Shown: positions 8,480 through 15,121, counted from the first letter of the stretch. The stretch is DNA of 23,275 nucleotides from CAZXCK01 sp964639225 (GCA_964639225.1 CAZXCK010000067.1:1-23275), one strand, 5' to 3'. Notes: generated by a model from the sequence alone, not told the origin. Numbers and translations: made by a program.

Positions 8480-9634
8480 TTATTCGCCGTCTGTGCTGTC
8501 GTCGGTTTCTGGCTGTGGCAGGTCCAGGCCGGTCATCATGGAGAAGGTATCCATCATGGCGACGATCTGCGGTGCGCTTTCCTGATCGGCCTCGGTGTTG
8601 AGGTCCAGGCTGCCGGGCAGGCGCACATCGGCGACGTGGGTGTTGCCATCCGCATCGGTGAGCAGAATCGCCTGCCCGCTGAGCGGGTCGCCGTCCGGGG
8701 TGCGGTAGGTGTAGGCGACCGCGAAGCCCTCGCCGCCCTCACGGGTGACCGGCTCCACGCTGGTGATCTCCAGTGTGCTGCGCAGCCCCTGGACCCAGTC
8801 GCGGGCGCTGTCCTCGTCGGTGACAGGCTCGCTGAGTGTTTCCACGCGCAGCAGCGCGCCGTCCGGCCCGGTGAAGCTGGCCGGCAGACCCTCGCCGCCG
8901 TCGGTAAGCTGCCATTCCTGCGGCATGCGGATGATGTACTGGCTGCTGGCATCGAAGTAAGCATCCCAGGCCAGCGGCGTATCGACGAAACGTGGGAAGG
9001 TCGTCACACGCTCGACCATCTCGCCAAGCAGGTGGAACAGCAGATCGCGGGCGTTCTGCGGGGTGACGACGCGCACCACGTAAACATAGTCGTCGTCGAA
9101 CCAGGCCGCATGCCGCGCCAGGAACTGCTGACCTTCGCCGCTGCGCAGCGAGAAGTCGATGACGACGCGGTCATCCTCGGTGCGGCGCGAGAGTTCTTCC
9201 CAGCCGCCGGTGTACTGGCGCCAGCCCGCCGACAGTGTGGCATTGGTAAACCGCGCATCCAGCTCCTGAAGGGTGGTGGGCATGGTCTCTGGCTGTTCCA
9301 GGTAAACCTCGATCACGCTCACCGCCGCCGGGTTGTTGAGGGCGGTCTGGACCTGGGTGCCATTGTTGACATCGTCGGTGACCGACCAGCCAGCCGGCAC
9401 ATCGACGGTGTACAGGCCGGATGAATGCAGATAATCCTCGGTGAAGGTGATGGCGCTGAAATCGGTCAGCGGGGGTGGAAAGGTGGGAATGGGCCGGGGT
9501 GTGGGCGTGGGTACGTCCTCGACGATCGGCGCCTGGTCCGGGGCCAGGCCCGGCAAAAACAGGGTCACGGCCATGAGAATAGCCATGGAAATACCAAAGA
9601 ACATGTACAGGTTGCGCGCTCTCTTCGATTGCAT
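8480..9634 (-). CDS. Membrane-anchored extracytoplasmic protein with two tandem similar domains
   Basis: A 384-residue protein. It has a short basic N-terminus (MQSKRARN), one TM/signal-anchor helix (about 12-33), a Pro/Thr linker (V-P-T-P-T-P-R-P-I-P-T-F) and two domains. Each domain begins with an analogous strand (L-Y-T-V-D-V-P-A-G-W-S-V-T-D and Q-Y-I-I-R-M-P-Q-E-W-Q-L-T-D), resembling the start of DcrB/PsbP-like folds. That fold assignment is weak. No catalytic motif is seen and the tail is acidic. The frame opens at 9655, but ATG 9634 is preferred: GGAG lies 8 nt upstream. A good sigma-70-type promoter (TTAACA-N17-TATGAT) lies 38 nt further up. It is probably a structural or ligand-binding envelope protein. 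Confidence 0.7.
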   Translation of the reverse strand: MQSKRARNLYMFFGISMAILMAVTLFLPGLAPDQAPIVEDVPTPTPRPIPTFPPPLTDFSAITFTEDYLHSSGLYTVDVPAGWSVTDDVNNGTQVQTALNNPAAVSVIEVYLEQPETMPTTLQELDARFTNATLSAGWRQYTGGWEELSRRTEDDRVVIDFSLRSGEGQQFLARHAAWFDDDYVYVVRVVTPQNARDLLFHLLGEMVERVTTFPRFVDTPLAWDAYFDASSQYIIRMPQEWQLTDGGEGLPASFTGPDGALLRVETLSEPVTDEDSARDWVQGLRSTLEITSVEPVTREGGEGFAVAYTYRTPDGDPLSGQAILLTDADGNTHVADVRLPGSLDLNTEADQESAPQIVAMMDTFSMMTGLDLPQPETDDSTDGE

Positions 9635-9671
9635 GTAGACGACTCCGGAGGTCAAGGCTCAAAACGGACGT

Positions 9672-9700
9672 ATCATACCCTAAAACCGCGACCATGTTAA
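9672..9700 (-). promoter_or_regulatory. Sigma-70-like promoter for the 8480-9634 gene
   Basis: On the minus strand, -35 TTAACA (9700-9695) and -10 TATGAT (9677-9672) are separated by 17 bp. The predicted start near 9665 leaves a roughly 30-nt leader containing the GGAG ribosome-binding site. It is divergent from the promoter at 9730. Confidence 0.6.
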
Positions 9701-9729
9701 GGCTACCGGAAGAACCAGTTGCCGATCGC

Positions 9730-9758
9730 TTGACACACTTTACCATCTTGGCTATTAT
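9730..9758 (+). promoter_or_regulatory. Near-consensus sigma-70 promoter for the caspase-like gene
   Basis: A perfect -35 TTGACA (9730-9735), a 17-bp spacer and a -10 TATTAT (9753-9758) give one of the closest matches to consensus in the window. Transcription would start near 9765, leaving a leader of about 113 nt. The leader is AT-rich and contains another TATAAT (9796-9801) without a clear -35. Confidence 0.65.
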
Positions 9759-9877
9759 TCTGCCGCAACCATTCTTTCAGTGGATTTTATTGATATATAA
9801 TAGATAACTGCTGATAACGGTAGCGGCACAACCTTTGTCTTTGATGCAGTATTGTATTTCTAATAAGGAGAAACAGT

Positions 9878-10867
9878 ATGTCATCAAAAAAGTCCGATTC
9901 ATCGAAATCCAGTGGTACACGTCGAATAGTCCGACCTCGCAAGAAAGATGAACTCCAGCCAATTCCGGGGGACCAGATTATCAAAAACCCCATTCCTGCG
10001 CCGTCAGCCTCTCCCCAGAAGCCTCGGATAACCAAAGGGGCAGCCTCGGTCGTATTTTTCTACTTCGGGGATAGCAAGTATACGACACTGGCACAGGAGA
10101 CCGTTCGCCTCAAGCTGGCGATGGAAGATTACAACCAAATTATCCTGCTAAAGCATAATACTATCCCGAACTTCTTTGATCTGAGTGCCAAAGACGAAAA
10201 ACTGGCTGATGTCGTCGCTACCCCAACCAACCAGAATCTGGTCCACCACCTTATCGAACTGGCCCAGGATGGTTACATGATAGACCTGTACATATTCTCG
10301 CATGGTTCGGATGGTCTTTTCCGCACCAGCAAGGGGCAGCACGGACAAAATGATCACTTTACCAACGATGACATCCTGACTGAATTTGCCAGTTCGCGCA
10401 CGGGCCTGACAGAAATGCCGATACGAATGGTATACGGTGTCCACTGTTTCGGCAAAACAATGGCCCCAAGCTGGCGCCAGGTTGGGGCCAAAGTCACAGC
10501 GGGCGCGCGTTATGTTAATTTCTACCCCAACCAGTTTGGAAAGTTTGCCAGCGACTGGAACAAGCGGAATGTGACATTCGAGAATGCTGTCCGCGCTTCG
10601 GACACAGCAGCCTCTCGTACTGTTGTTCAGACCTACATATCGACTATCCACGCACCGTCAACCAAGGGGCAGTGGGGAGGTTGTCCATTTGGAAAGTTTG
10701 TGCTGGGCAGCCACAGTTGCGCCAAGGATTACTTCGTCGATCAGTGGCTTAGCGAAGACCAATGGCAACCAAATAAAAACGGCAAGGAAAACATGAACTT
10801 CTCGTCACGTATGTTCATTGGTGGCGATCGCAACCTGACCAAATCCCAGACACCAAGCTGGGACTGA
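9878..10867 (+). CDS. Putative caspase-like (clan CD) cysteine peptidase-fold protein
   Basis: A 329-residue protein of no family I can name. Residues 1-54 are basic, Ser/Pro-rich and probably disordered, with no signal peptide, suggesting a cytoplasmic protein. From residue 55 there is an alternating pattern: strand A-S-V-V-F-F-Y-F-G-D, helix, strand Q-I-I-L-L-K-H, helix, strand I-D-L-Y-I-F-S-H-G (His142), then strand I-R-M-V-Y-G-V-H-C-F-G (Cys190) and G-A-K-V-T-A-G-A-R-Y. A strand ending in His-Gly followed about 48 residues later by a strand ending in Cys is the arrangement of caspase/legumain/CHAT-type enzymes. Catalysis is inferred. The C-terminal about 100 residues are unlike anything I recognise and contain Cys pairs. 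AAGGAG lies 8 nt upstream. Base composition is visibly more AT-rich than its neighbours, suggesting transfer. It stands alone between its own promoter and a strong terminator. Confidence 0.6.
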   Translation: MSSKKSDSSKSSGTRRIVRPRKKDELQPIPGDQIIKNPIPAPSASPQKPRITKGAASVVFFYFGDSKYTTLAQETVRLKLAMEDYNQIILLKHNTIPNFFDLSAKDEKLADVVATPTNQNLVHHLIELAQDGYMIDLYIFSHGSDGLFRTSKGQHGQNDHFTNDDILTEFASSRTGLTEMPIRMVYGVHCFGKTMAPSWRQVGAKVTAGARYVNFYPNQFGKFASDWNKRNVTFENAVRASDTAASRTVVQTYISTIHAPSTKGQWGGCPFGKFVLGSHSCAKDYFVDQWLSEDQWQPNKNGKENMNFSSRMFIGGDRNLTKSQTPSWD

Positions 10868-10919
10868 GGCAATCGTATCACTTCAGCATGTCACAATCTC
10901 GTGGGTGAGAGATAAGCAG

Positions 10920-10961
10920 AACAGGGCCGAGCGAATAAGTTTCGCTCGGCCCTGTTTGTTT
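10920..10961. terminator. Bidirectional intrinsic terminator, 16-bp perfect stem
   Basis: AACAGGGCCGAGCGAA (10920-10935) pairs exactly with TTCGCTCGGCCCTGTT (10941-10956) around a 5-nt loop. A T-rich TTTGTTT follows on the plus strand. It sits between the convergent caspase-like gene (ends 10867) and the selenoprotein gene (ends 10964) and probably serves both, best on the plus strand. Confidence 0.85.
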
Positions 10962-10963
10962 CA

Positions 10964-11539
10964 TCAGTTGAGGCTATCGGCGATTTGCTGTACCAGGTCC
11001 GCCGGGGGGACGTACATGGTGCGATCGGCCAGGTCGGGCGCGCCGTAGTCGCGTATCCAGGCGATCTGGCCGTCAGCGTCCAGCAGAATAAACGTATGGC
11101 CGGGTTCGCCGCTGCCGACGGCCCACTTGAGCACGTCATAATCTTCAGATACCGAGCCGTCAGCATCGGTGAGCAGTGGAACTTCGGTGATGCCATATTC
11201 GATGGCGCCGGCGGCCTGCTCCTCAACCGAGTCGAAGGCGATGCTCACAAAGGCGACATCCAGGGCCTGGAAGGCCGGGTCTTCATGCAAATCCACGATT
11301 TGCTGCATGCAGGGCGGTCACCCCATCGCCATGTGGAAATACAGCAAAACCGGCCTGCCCTGGTAATCGGCCAGGGAGACGGTGCTGCCATCGGCTGCCG
11401 GGAGCGTAAAATCGGGACCTTCTGCCCCCAGGCGGATACGCTCCGCCGGTGTGGGGGTGGCGCTGTCACCGCTGCACGCTGACACTACCAGCGCAATCGG
11501 CAGCGCCAGCAGATAAAGTAGCCAACGAGTCAGGCGCAT
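10964..11539 (-). CDS. Redoxin (AhpC/TSA-thioredoxin fold) lipoprotein, probable selenoprotein with Sec74 in U-P-P-C
   Basis: Read through one in-frame TGA, this is a single 191-residue protein. Residues 1-21 are a lipoprotein signal with lipobox V-V-S-A-C (Cys22), then a short linker. A redoxin domain follows: G-P-D-F-T-L-P-A-A-D-G-S-T-V-S-L-A-D-Y-Q-G-R-P-V-L-L-Y-F, then M-A-M-G-(TGA)-P-P-C-M-Q-Q. Further on come a typical V-S-I-A-F-D-S segment and G-E-P-G-H-T-F-I-L-L-D-A-D-G-Q-I, which carries the expected cis-Pro. The TGA (11320-11318) is codon 74, exactly where family members have the first Cys of CxxC; Cys77 is the resolving Cys. A SECIS-like hairpin follows. There is no frameshift or other defect, and the gene ends with tandem TGA-TGA. 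It starts 2 nt after the HMA gene, with GGAG 8 nt before ATG. Expected role: thiol/peroxide reduction at the outer face of the membrane. A pseudogene or base error is the alternative. Confidence 0.8.
11284..11320 (-). promoter_or_regulatory. Candidate bacterial SECIS element with the Sec UGA codon
   Basis: Directly downstream of the UGA (11320-11318) the mRNA can fold CAAAUC (11302-11297) against GAUUUG (11293-11288) with a GUG loop (11296-11294). The stem extends by CAUG/CAUG (11309-11306 with 11287-11284) across a 3-nt CAG bulge. The spacing from UGA to loop is 21 nt and the first loop base is G. This agrees with the published bacterial SECIS pattern: a short upper stem, a small loop with an early G, about 16-37 nt from the UGA. 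The fold was found by eye, not by an energy calculation. Confidence 0.6.
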
Positions 11540-11541
11540 GG

Positions 11542-11751
11542 CTACGACTCCGCTGGGGCGTAGTCGATTTCGCGCAGGCTGTTGACGATCTGTTCCCAGG
11601 TGGCGGGGTTGTCGTAGGTGACGGTCACGGTGCGCGTCTCGACGACGCCATCGACGGACTGCACACCGGTAATCTCGCTCAGTTCACCTTTGATGGCTTT
11701 TACGCAGCCCTCACAGCCAATGTTGGGAACCTGAAAGGTCTTTTTTTCCAT
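11542..11751 (-). CDS. Heavy-metal-associated (HMA) domain protein
   Basis: A 69-residue single-domain protein with the metal-binding loop V-P-N-I-G-C-E-G-C-V (CxxC) near the N-terminus and the rest of a ferredoxin-like HMA fold: K-A-I-K-G-E-L-S-E-I-T-G-V-Q-S-V, then V-T-V-T-Y-D and a last helix W-E-Q-I-V-N-S-L-R. Length and layout match CopZ/MerP-type metallochaperones, although no signal peptide is present. An earlier ATG (11772) is possible, but ATG 11751 is preferred for the family-typical start; AAGGAG lies 10 nt upstream. It ends 2 nt before the selenoprotein start codon, so the two are almost certainly cotranscribed. Metal specificity (Cu, Hg or other) cannot be read. Confidence 0.85.
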   Translation of the reverse strand: MEKKTFQVPNIGCEGCVKAIKGELSEITGVQSVDGVVETRTVTVTYDNPATWEQIVNSLREIDYAPAES

Positions 11752-11807
11752 CAGTACACTGCTCCTTATCATGGATGGTTGTTAAACCTCTACATGAGTT
11801 TACGCAA

Positions 11808-11855
11808 GGGCAGGCGGCACGTCATGCGCCATTTGGCGGGTCGTTCCGCCTGCCC
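11808..11855. repeat. 10-bp inverted repeat with nested hairpin
   Basis: GGGCAGGCGG (11808-11817) is the exact reverse complement of CCGCCTGCCC (11846-11855), with an inner CGCC-ATTT-GGCG hairpin. It lies downstream of the minus-strand gene ending at 11879 and before the HMA gene, so it may end the upstream transcript or stabilise its 3' end. There is no T-tract. Confidence 0.5.
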
Positions 11856-11878
11856 GGCTCGGAGATGCGAACCCGGCC

Positions 11879-13669
11879 TTAGCTGCGGGTGCGGATGTCG
11901 TCGCGGGTGTAGACTGCGTCCGGGCCAGTCATGCCGGACATGTCGAAGAACGGCGCGAAGTTCTCGCCGTTGACGTTGATGCGCGCCGAAGTCACCGCCG
12001 GGTCGGCGAAAATACTGAGCAGCATCTGCGCTTCGATCTGCGGGTCAACGCATGTACCGATGAGCATGAGCGTGCCGCTGAAGTCGATGGTTGCGTGGCC
12101 GCTGGCGTCCACTGTCACCGACTCAAGCGTCACATCCTGGTCGCCCATGTAGTTCACCAGATCGCCCTCGCCAACGTCGGTCGTGCCGGGGGCGATCAGC
12201 GCTTCCAGGCTGGCGCGGATATTCTGGGCCGGGTCATCGGAGAACGGTACATCGGTCGAGCGCTCGACCATGAAGCCTTCACAACCAACCGGGATGCCGT
12301 TACCGGTCGGGTCGTCGAACGGGCTGATGACGTAATACGGCACCATGTCGCCGGATGTGGCGGGTGGGGCACCGTCACCGACTCGCGCGTTTTGCAGGCA
12401 CAGGCCGTCCGTATCGGTCAGGTCGCCCGGAATCTGCACGTGGGTGACATCGCTCAGCATCTGCTGGAACATGCCCGTGTCGCTGGTATCAAACATGCCG
12501 TCAACATCCACCCAGCCCGCCGTCTCGGTCAGGGGAATGTCAAAGCGGGTAAAGTCATGGGTGACTGGCTGTGGCAGTTCGTAACTCAGCAGGATGCCGT
12601 TACCGACCACCAGTGTCACGCTGGCTGTCACCGGAGACTGCACAGCGTCGCGGCGGCGCAGTTCAAACGAAAGTGTCTCGCCATAGCCGTTGACCACCTG
12701 ATCGACAAAGGACTGAGGTGCGTCGAACAGCCAGGAAGCGCCAGGGCTGCTAGGAGCAGCGCATAGGAAATCGCCACCGGGCGGGCTGGCCTCGATTGCG
12801 TCGCCCGTAATCGTCCAACCTTCGACAGAGCCATTGGCTGATGAGTGGTCCGGTTCGCTGCCGTCGTCTGTTGGCGGGGCATCCGCTTCGCCGACGTAAG
12901 TCAGTTCGACGGTGAGGGTCGCCATGCAGTCGCTGAGGTTGAGCGATTCGGCGTAATCCAGGGTGATATGTTCGGCGTTGTTGACCGTGTAAGTATAGAC
13001 AAAGGGCGCACCCTGCAGGCCGGGCACCACCTCAAACGAACCGTCAGGCAGTTGTTCGGTCATAAAGAAGTCCGGTGCATCGCGGACTTCGTCCGGCGCG
13101 ACCACCCGATGAAAGTCCAGCGCCGTGGGCGGTTCGCTGAAGGTCAGCGTGTGCGTACTGCCATCGACGGGCAGCCAGGCGTTTGCCAGTGTAAGCTGCT
13201 GCTCGCACTCAAATTGTGGTGAGCCGTCAACGGTGAAATCGCCATAAGAGACCAGCCACTCACCGCTCAGGGGTGGTCCGTCTGCCGGCACATCAGAGTT
13301 GCCCCGTGTGAGGCGCAGGATCGTCCGGCCACTCGCTCCCGGCAGCGCCGAGACCAGCAGCGTATGGCGGCCCGCCGGCAGGTCCAGCGTGACATCGCCC
13401 GGCGCCTCGATCGACTGGCTGGCGGCCAGCGTGCCGCCGCTGTCAAAGATTTCAAGCATAAAGGGGAAAGCATCGCCCAGATAGCGCACATTGACGGTGA
13501 CAGCCGCCGGCGCGTCGAGTTCCATATTATAGGCTACAGCCGGTTGGTTGCCGGTCAGGTTGACCAGGATATCGTCGTCGAAATTCACATCGGTTACAGG
13601 TTGGGCCTGCGCCCCGGCAAATACCAAAACCAGAGTCAACACTACGAACACACGCAAAGGATTACGCAT
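11879..13669 (-). CDS. Secreted multidomain protein: PPC-like, laminin-B-like and GerMN-like regions
   Basis: A 596-residue exported protein with a signal peptide (about 1-22, cleavage near A-Q-A/Q). Residues about 35-130 resemble a bacterial pre-peptidase C-terminal (PPC) beta-sandwich: a hydrophobic strand, F-M-L-E-I-F-D-S-G-G, then D-L-P-A-G-R-H-T-L-L-V. Residues about 145-265 are an unassigned Cys-containing beta region. Residues about 285-440 resemble a laminin-B/CBM-like jelly roll: E-G-W-T-I-T-G-D, a long middle, and a final D-G-L-C-L-Q-N-A-R-V. The C-terminal about 130 residues look like GerMN: V-P-Y-Y-V-I-S-P, V-E-R-S-T, R-A-S-L-E-A-L-I-A-P-G-T-T, A-T-I-D-F-S-G. Domain names come from pattern memory and are tentative. 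AAAGGAG lies 10 nt upstream of ATG. It is probably a cell-surface protein; no enzymatic residues are seen. Confidence 0.7.
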   Translation of the reverse strand: MRNPLRVFVVLTLVLVFAGAQAQPVTDVNFDDDILVNLTGNQPAVAYNMELDAPAAVTVNVRYLGDAFPFMLEIFDSGGTLAASQSIEAPGDVTLDLPAGRHTLLVSALPGASGRTILRLTRGNSDVPADGPPLSGEWLVSYGDFTVDGSPQFECEQQLTLANAWLPVDGSTHTLTFSEPPTALDFHRVVAPDEVRDAPDFFMTEQLPDGSFEVVPGLQGAPFVYTYTVNNAEHITLDYAESLNLSDCMATLTVELTYVGEADAPPTDDGSEPDHSSANGSVEGWTITGDAIEASPPGGDFLCAAPSSPGASWLFDAPQSFVDQVVNGYGETLSFELRRRDAVQSPVTASVTLVVGNGILLSYELPQPVTHDFTRFDIPLTETAGWVDVDGMFDTSDTGMFQQMLSDVTHVQIPGDLTDTDGLCLQNARVGDGAPPATSGDMVPYYVISPFDDPTGNGIPVGCEGFMVERSTDVPFSDDPAQNIRASLEALIAPGTTDVGEGDLVNYMGDQDVTLESVTVDASGHATIDFSGTLMLIGTCVDPQIEAQMLLSIFADPAVTSARINVNGENFAPFFDMSGMTGPDAVYTRDDIRTRS

Positions 13670-13708
13670 ACAGATTGTCTCCTTTTAACATTATTGTTCT
13701 CGGATACC

Positions 13709-13736
13709 ACCATACCATTTTAGCCGGTTATGTCCA
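13709..13736 (-). promoter_or_regulatory. Possible promoter of the 11879-13669 gene
   Basis: The minus strand has TGGACA (13736-13731), a 16-bp spacer and TATGGT (13714-13709). The predicted start is about 33 nt before the ATG, leaving room for the AAAGGAG site. Confidence 0.4.
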
Positions 13737-13776
13737 CCGTTTTTCGGCTTATGCGTGATAATCTGCTTAGGGTTCA

Positions 13777-13806
13777 TTGACGCCAGCGCGGTCTTTCGGC
13801 TATAGT
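13777..13806 (+). promoter_or_regulatory. Possible promoter of the STAS-like gene
   Basis: TTGACG (13777-13782), an 18-bp spacer and TATAGT (13801-13806). Transcription would start near 13813, giving a leader of roughly 45 nt to the ATG at 13859. It is divergent from the promoter of the secreted protein. Confidence 0.5.
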
Positions 13807-13858
13807 GAAGAAGATTGTCCGATACTGAGTAGTCGTTGAGAGTCAAGCGGTAGCGCAC

Positions 13859-14287
13859 ATGCCCATTCACAAAATGAACTTCGAAGGCGGGGTTTTCTTC
13901 GCCAAGCAGGTTGGATATATCGACAATGTCGATGTTCGTATGTGGGCTAATGCGCTTGGAAACCACGCCGGAGAGGCCGGCATGCCTGTAGTAGCCGTGG
14001 TGGATATGCGCGAGGTGGATCGCCTGTGTCCCACCGTGCTGAAGGTTTTCACGAGCATTCTGAAAATAGGCAACCTGCGTGGCGTGGCTCTGGTCACCAG
14101 CGATATGATGGCCTCGCGCAACGCGCGTGTCATCGAAAAACTGGCTCAGCTTCCCAGCGTGCTGGTTTTCTCCACCCTGGACGACGCTCGCCGGTATGCC
14201 AGCAAGCATACCCAGTCGACGTTTGGCTCGTTTGCGCCTTCCAGTCAGTCGACATTTAGCCCCGCTTTCGGATTCTGCTTCCCTTAA
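13859..14287 (+). CDS. Small STAS/SpoIIAA-like protein
   Basis: A 142-residue protein with alternating strands and helices. It begins with F-E-G-G-V-F-F-A-K-Q-V-G-Y, then a helix, the strand M-P-V-V-A-V-V-D-M-R-E-V-D, a helix, the strand R-G-V-A-L-V-T-S-D, a helix A-R-V-I-E-K-L-A-Q-L, the strand S-V-L-V-F-S and a last helix D-D-A-R-R-Y-A. This layout resembles STAS-type folds used in regulation, but there is no certain family match and no obvious anti-sigma partner nearby. The tail (about 118-142) is Ser/Phe-rich and probably disordered. The Shine-Dalgarno signal is weak; ATG 13874 is an alternative start. Its stop codon overlaps the stop of the convergent LutA-like gene in a shared TTAA. Confidence 0.6.
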   Translation: MPIHKMNFEGGVFFAKQVGYIDNVDVRMWANALGNHAGEAGMPVVAVVDMREVDRLCPTVLKVFTSILKIGNLRGVALVTSDMMASRNARVIEKLAQLPSVLVFSTLDDARRYASKHTQSTFGSFAPSSQSTFSPAFGFCFP

Positions 14288-15048
14288 TTTTCCAGTCCGT
14301 TCGCCACCAACTGCGCGATATGCAGCACTTTTGGCTGAAGCCCGGCCCGGCTCAGACCGCCGTTCATCTGCGCGATGCAGCCAGAGTCGCCGGTGACGAT
14401 ATAATCGGCGGGCGTGGCCTCGATGTTGCCGACTTTTTTCTTCAGCATCGCCCCGCTGATCTCTGGCATCTTGACTGCAAACAGGCCGCCGAAGCCGCAG
14501 CACTCGTCTGAGCCGGGCAAATCGACGACCGTCACGCCGTCCACAGCTTCGGCCAGTTGGCGCGCCTGCTGGCTGAGTCCCATCAGGCGCAGGCCATGAC
14601 AGGCATGATGGAAGGCGACCCTCGTGGGCGGCAGCGACGCCCCCAGATCGACGATACCCAGGCCGTCCACCAGATACTCGGTCAGTTCCCAGGTAATGCT
14701 GGCGATCCGCTGCGCTTTCCGGTGCAGGGTCGCGTCATCTTTGAACAACTCCGGGTAGTAATGGCGCACCATCGACGCGCAGCTACCGGACGGCGTCACG
14801 ATCAGATCGGCACCGGCGAAGGCTTCGATGAACTGGCGTGCTACCGGACGCGCATCGTCCCAGAAGCCCGCGTTGAAGGCTGGCTGGCCGCAGCAGGTCT
14901 GCGCCAGCGGAAAACGCACCTCGACGCCGACGCGGTCCAGAATCTTCACCGTGGAAATGCCAACCTGGGGGTAGATGTGGTCCACCATGCAGGTGATAAA
15001 CAGCGAAACGGGTTTGTTACGTGGGGAAGGGCGCGGAATATCTGTCAT
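14284..15048 (-). CDS. lutA: LutA/LldE-family (Fe-S)-binding CCG-domain protein
   Basis: A 254-residue cytoplasmic protein with two cysteine-rich CCG motifs. The first has Cys20 (L-F-I-T-C) and Q-T-C-C-G-Q-P-A-F-N around residues 51-58. The second has H-A-C-H-G-L-R-L-M-G and D-E-C-C-G-F-G-G-L-F-A-V-K. A T-P-S-G-S-C-A-S segment and T-G-D-S-G-C-I-A-Q also contribute Cys. This is the arrangement of LutA (YkgE), a subunit of the LutABC L-lactate oxidation complex, related to the HdrB/GlpC cysteine-rich domain that binds a non-cubane Fe-S cluster. Length fits LutA. No lutB or lutC is adjacent, so a role in lactate oxidation is inference, and another redox partner is possible. There is no strong Shine-Dalgarno sequence. 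Confidence 0.78.
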   Translation of the reverse strand: MTDIPRPSPRNKPVSLFITCMVDHIYPQVGISTVKILDRVGVEVRFPLAQTCCGQPAFNAGFWDDARPVARQFIEAFAGADLIVTPSGSCASMVRHYYPELFKDDATLHRKAQRIASITWELTEYLVDGLGIVDLGASLPPTRVAFHHACHGLRLMGLSQQARQLAEAVDGVTVVDLPGSDECCGFGGLFAVKMPEISGAMLKKKVGNIEATPADYIVTGDSGCIAQMNGGLSRAGLQPKVLHIAQLVANGLEN

Positions 15049-15094
15049 GAGTCATCCATTTGCTTGAAGATCAAAGCGCAGCCTAACTGGCACC

Positions 15095-15100
15095 ATTATA
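15095..15100 (-). promoter_or_regulatory. -10 box (TATAAT) of the lutA-like gene
   Basis: A perfect TATAAT on the minus strand (15100-15095), about 47 nt before the lutA-like ATG. No convincing -35 is seen at the right spacing, so an activator may be involved. It is back to back with the divergent promoter at 15122. Confidence 0.4.
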
Positions 15101-15121
15101 ACGCGAGTCGCCGCTGCTGAC

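Noticed and set aside
10964..11539. Reading the redoxin as a pseudogene or as two separate small genes
   Set aside because: There is only one stop, exactly at the active-site Cys, with no frameshift and an intact fold on both sides. The downstream fragment would lack a sensible start and the first half of the fold.
10964..11539. Genome-wide TGA reassignment (for example to Trp or Gly)
   Set aside because: Many full-length genes here end at TGA (3605, 5489, 6961, 16034), and Trp is encoded by TGG throughout.
13691..14503. 270-codon minus-strand open frame
   Set aside because: Low-complexity Arg/His-rich translation, antisense to the STAS-like and overlapping the lutA-like gene; a shadow frame of high-GC coding DNA.
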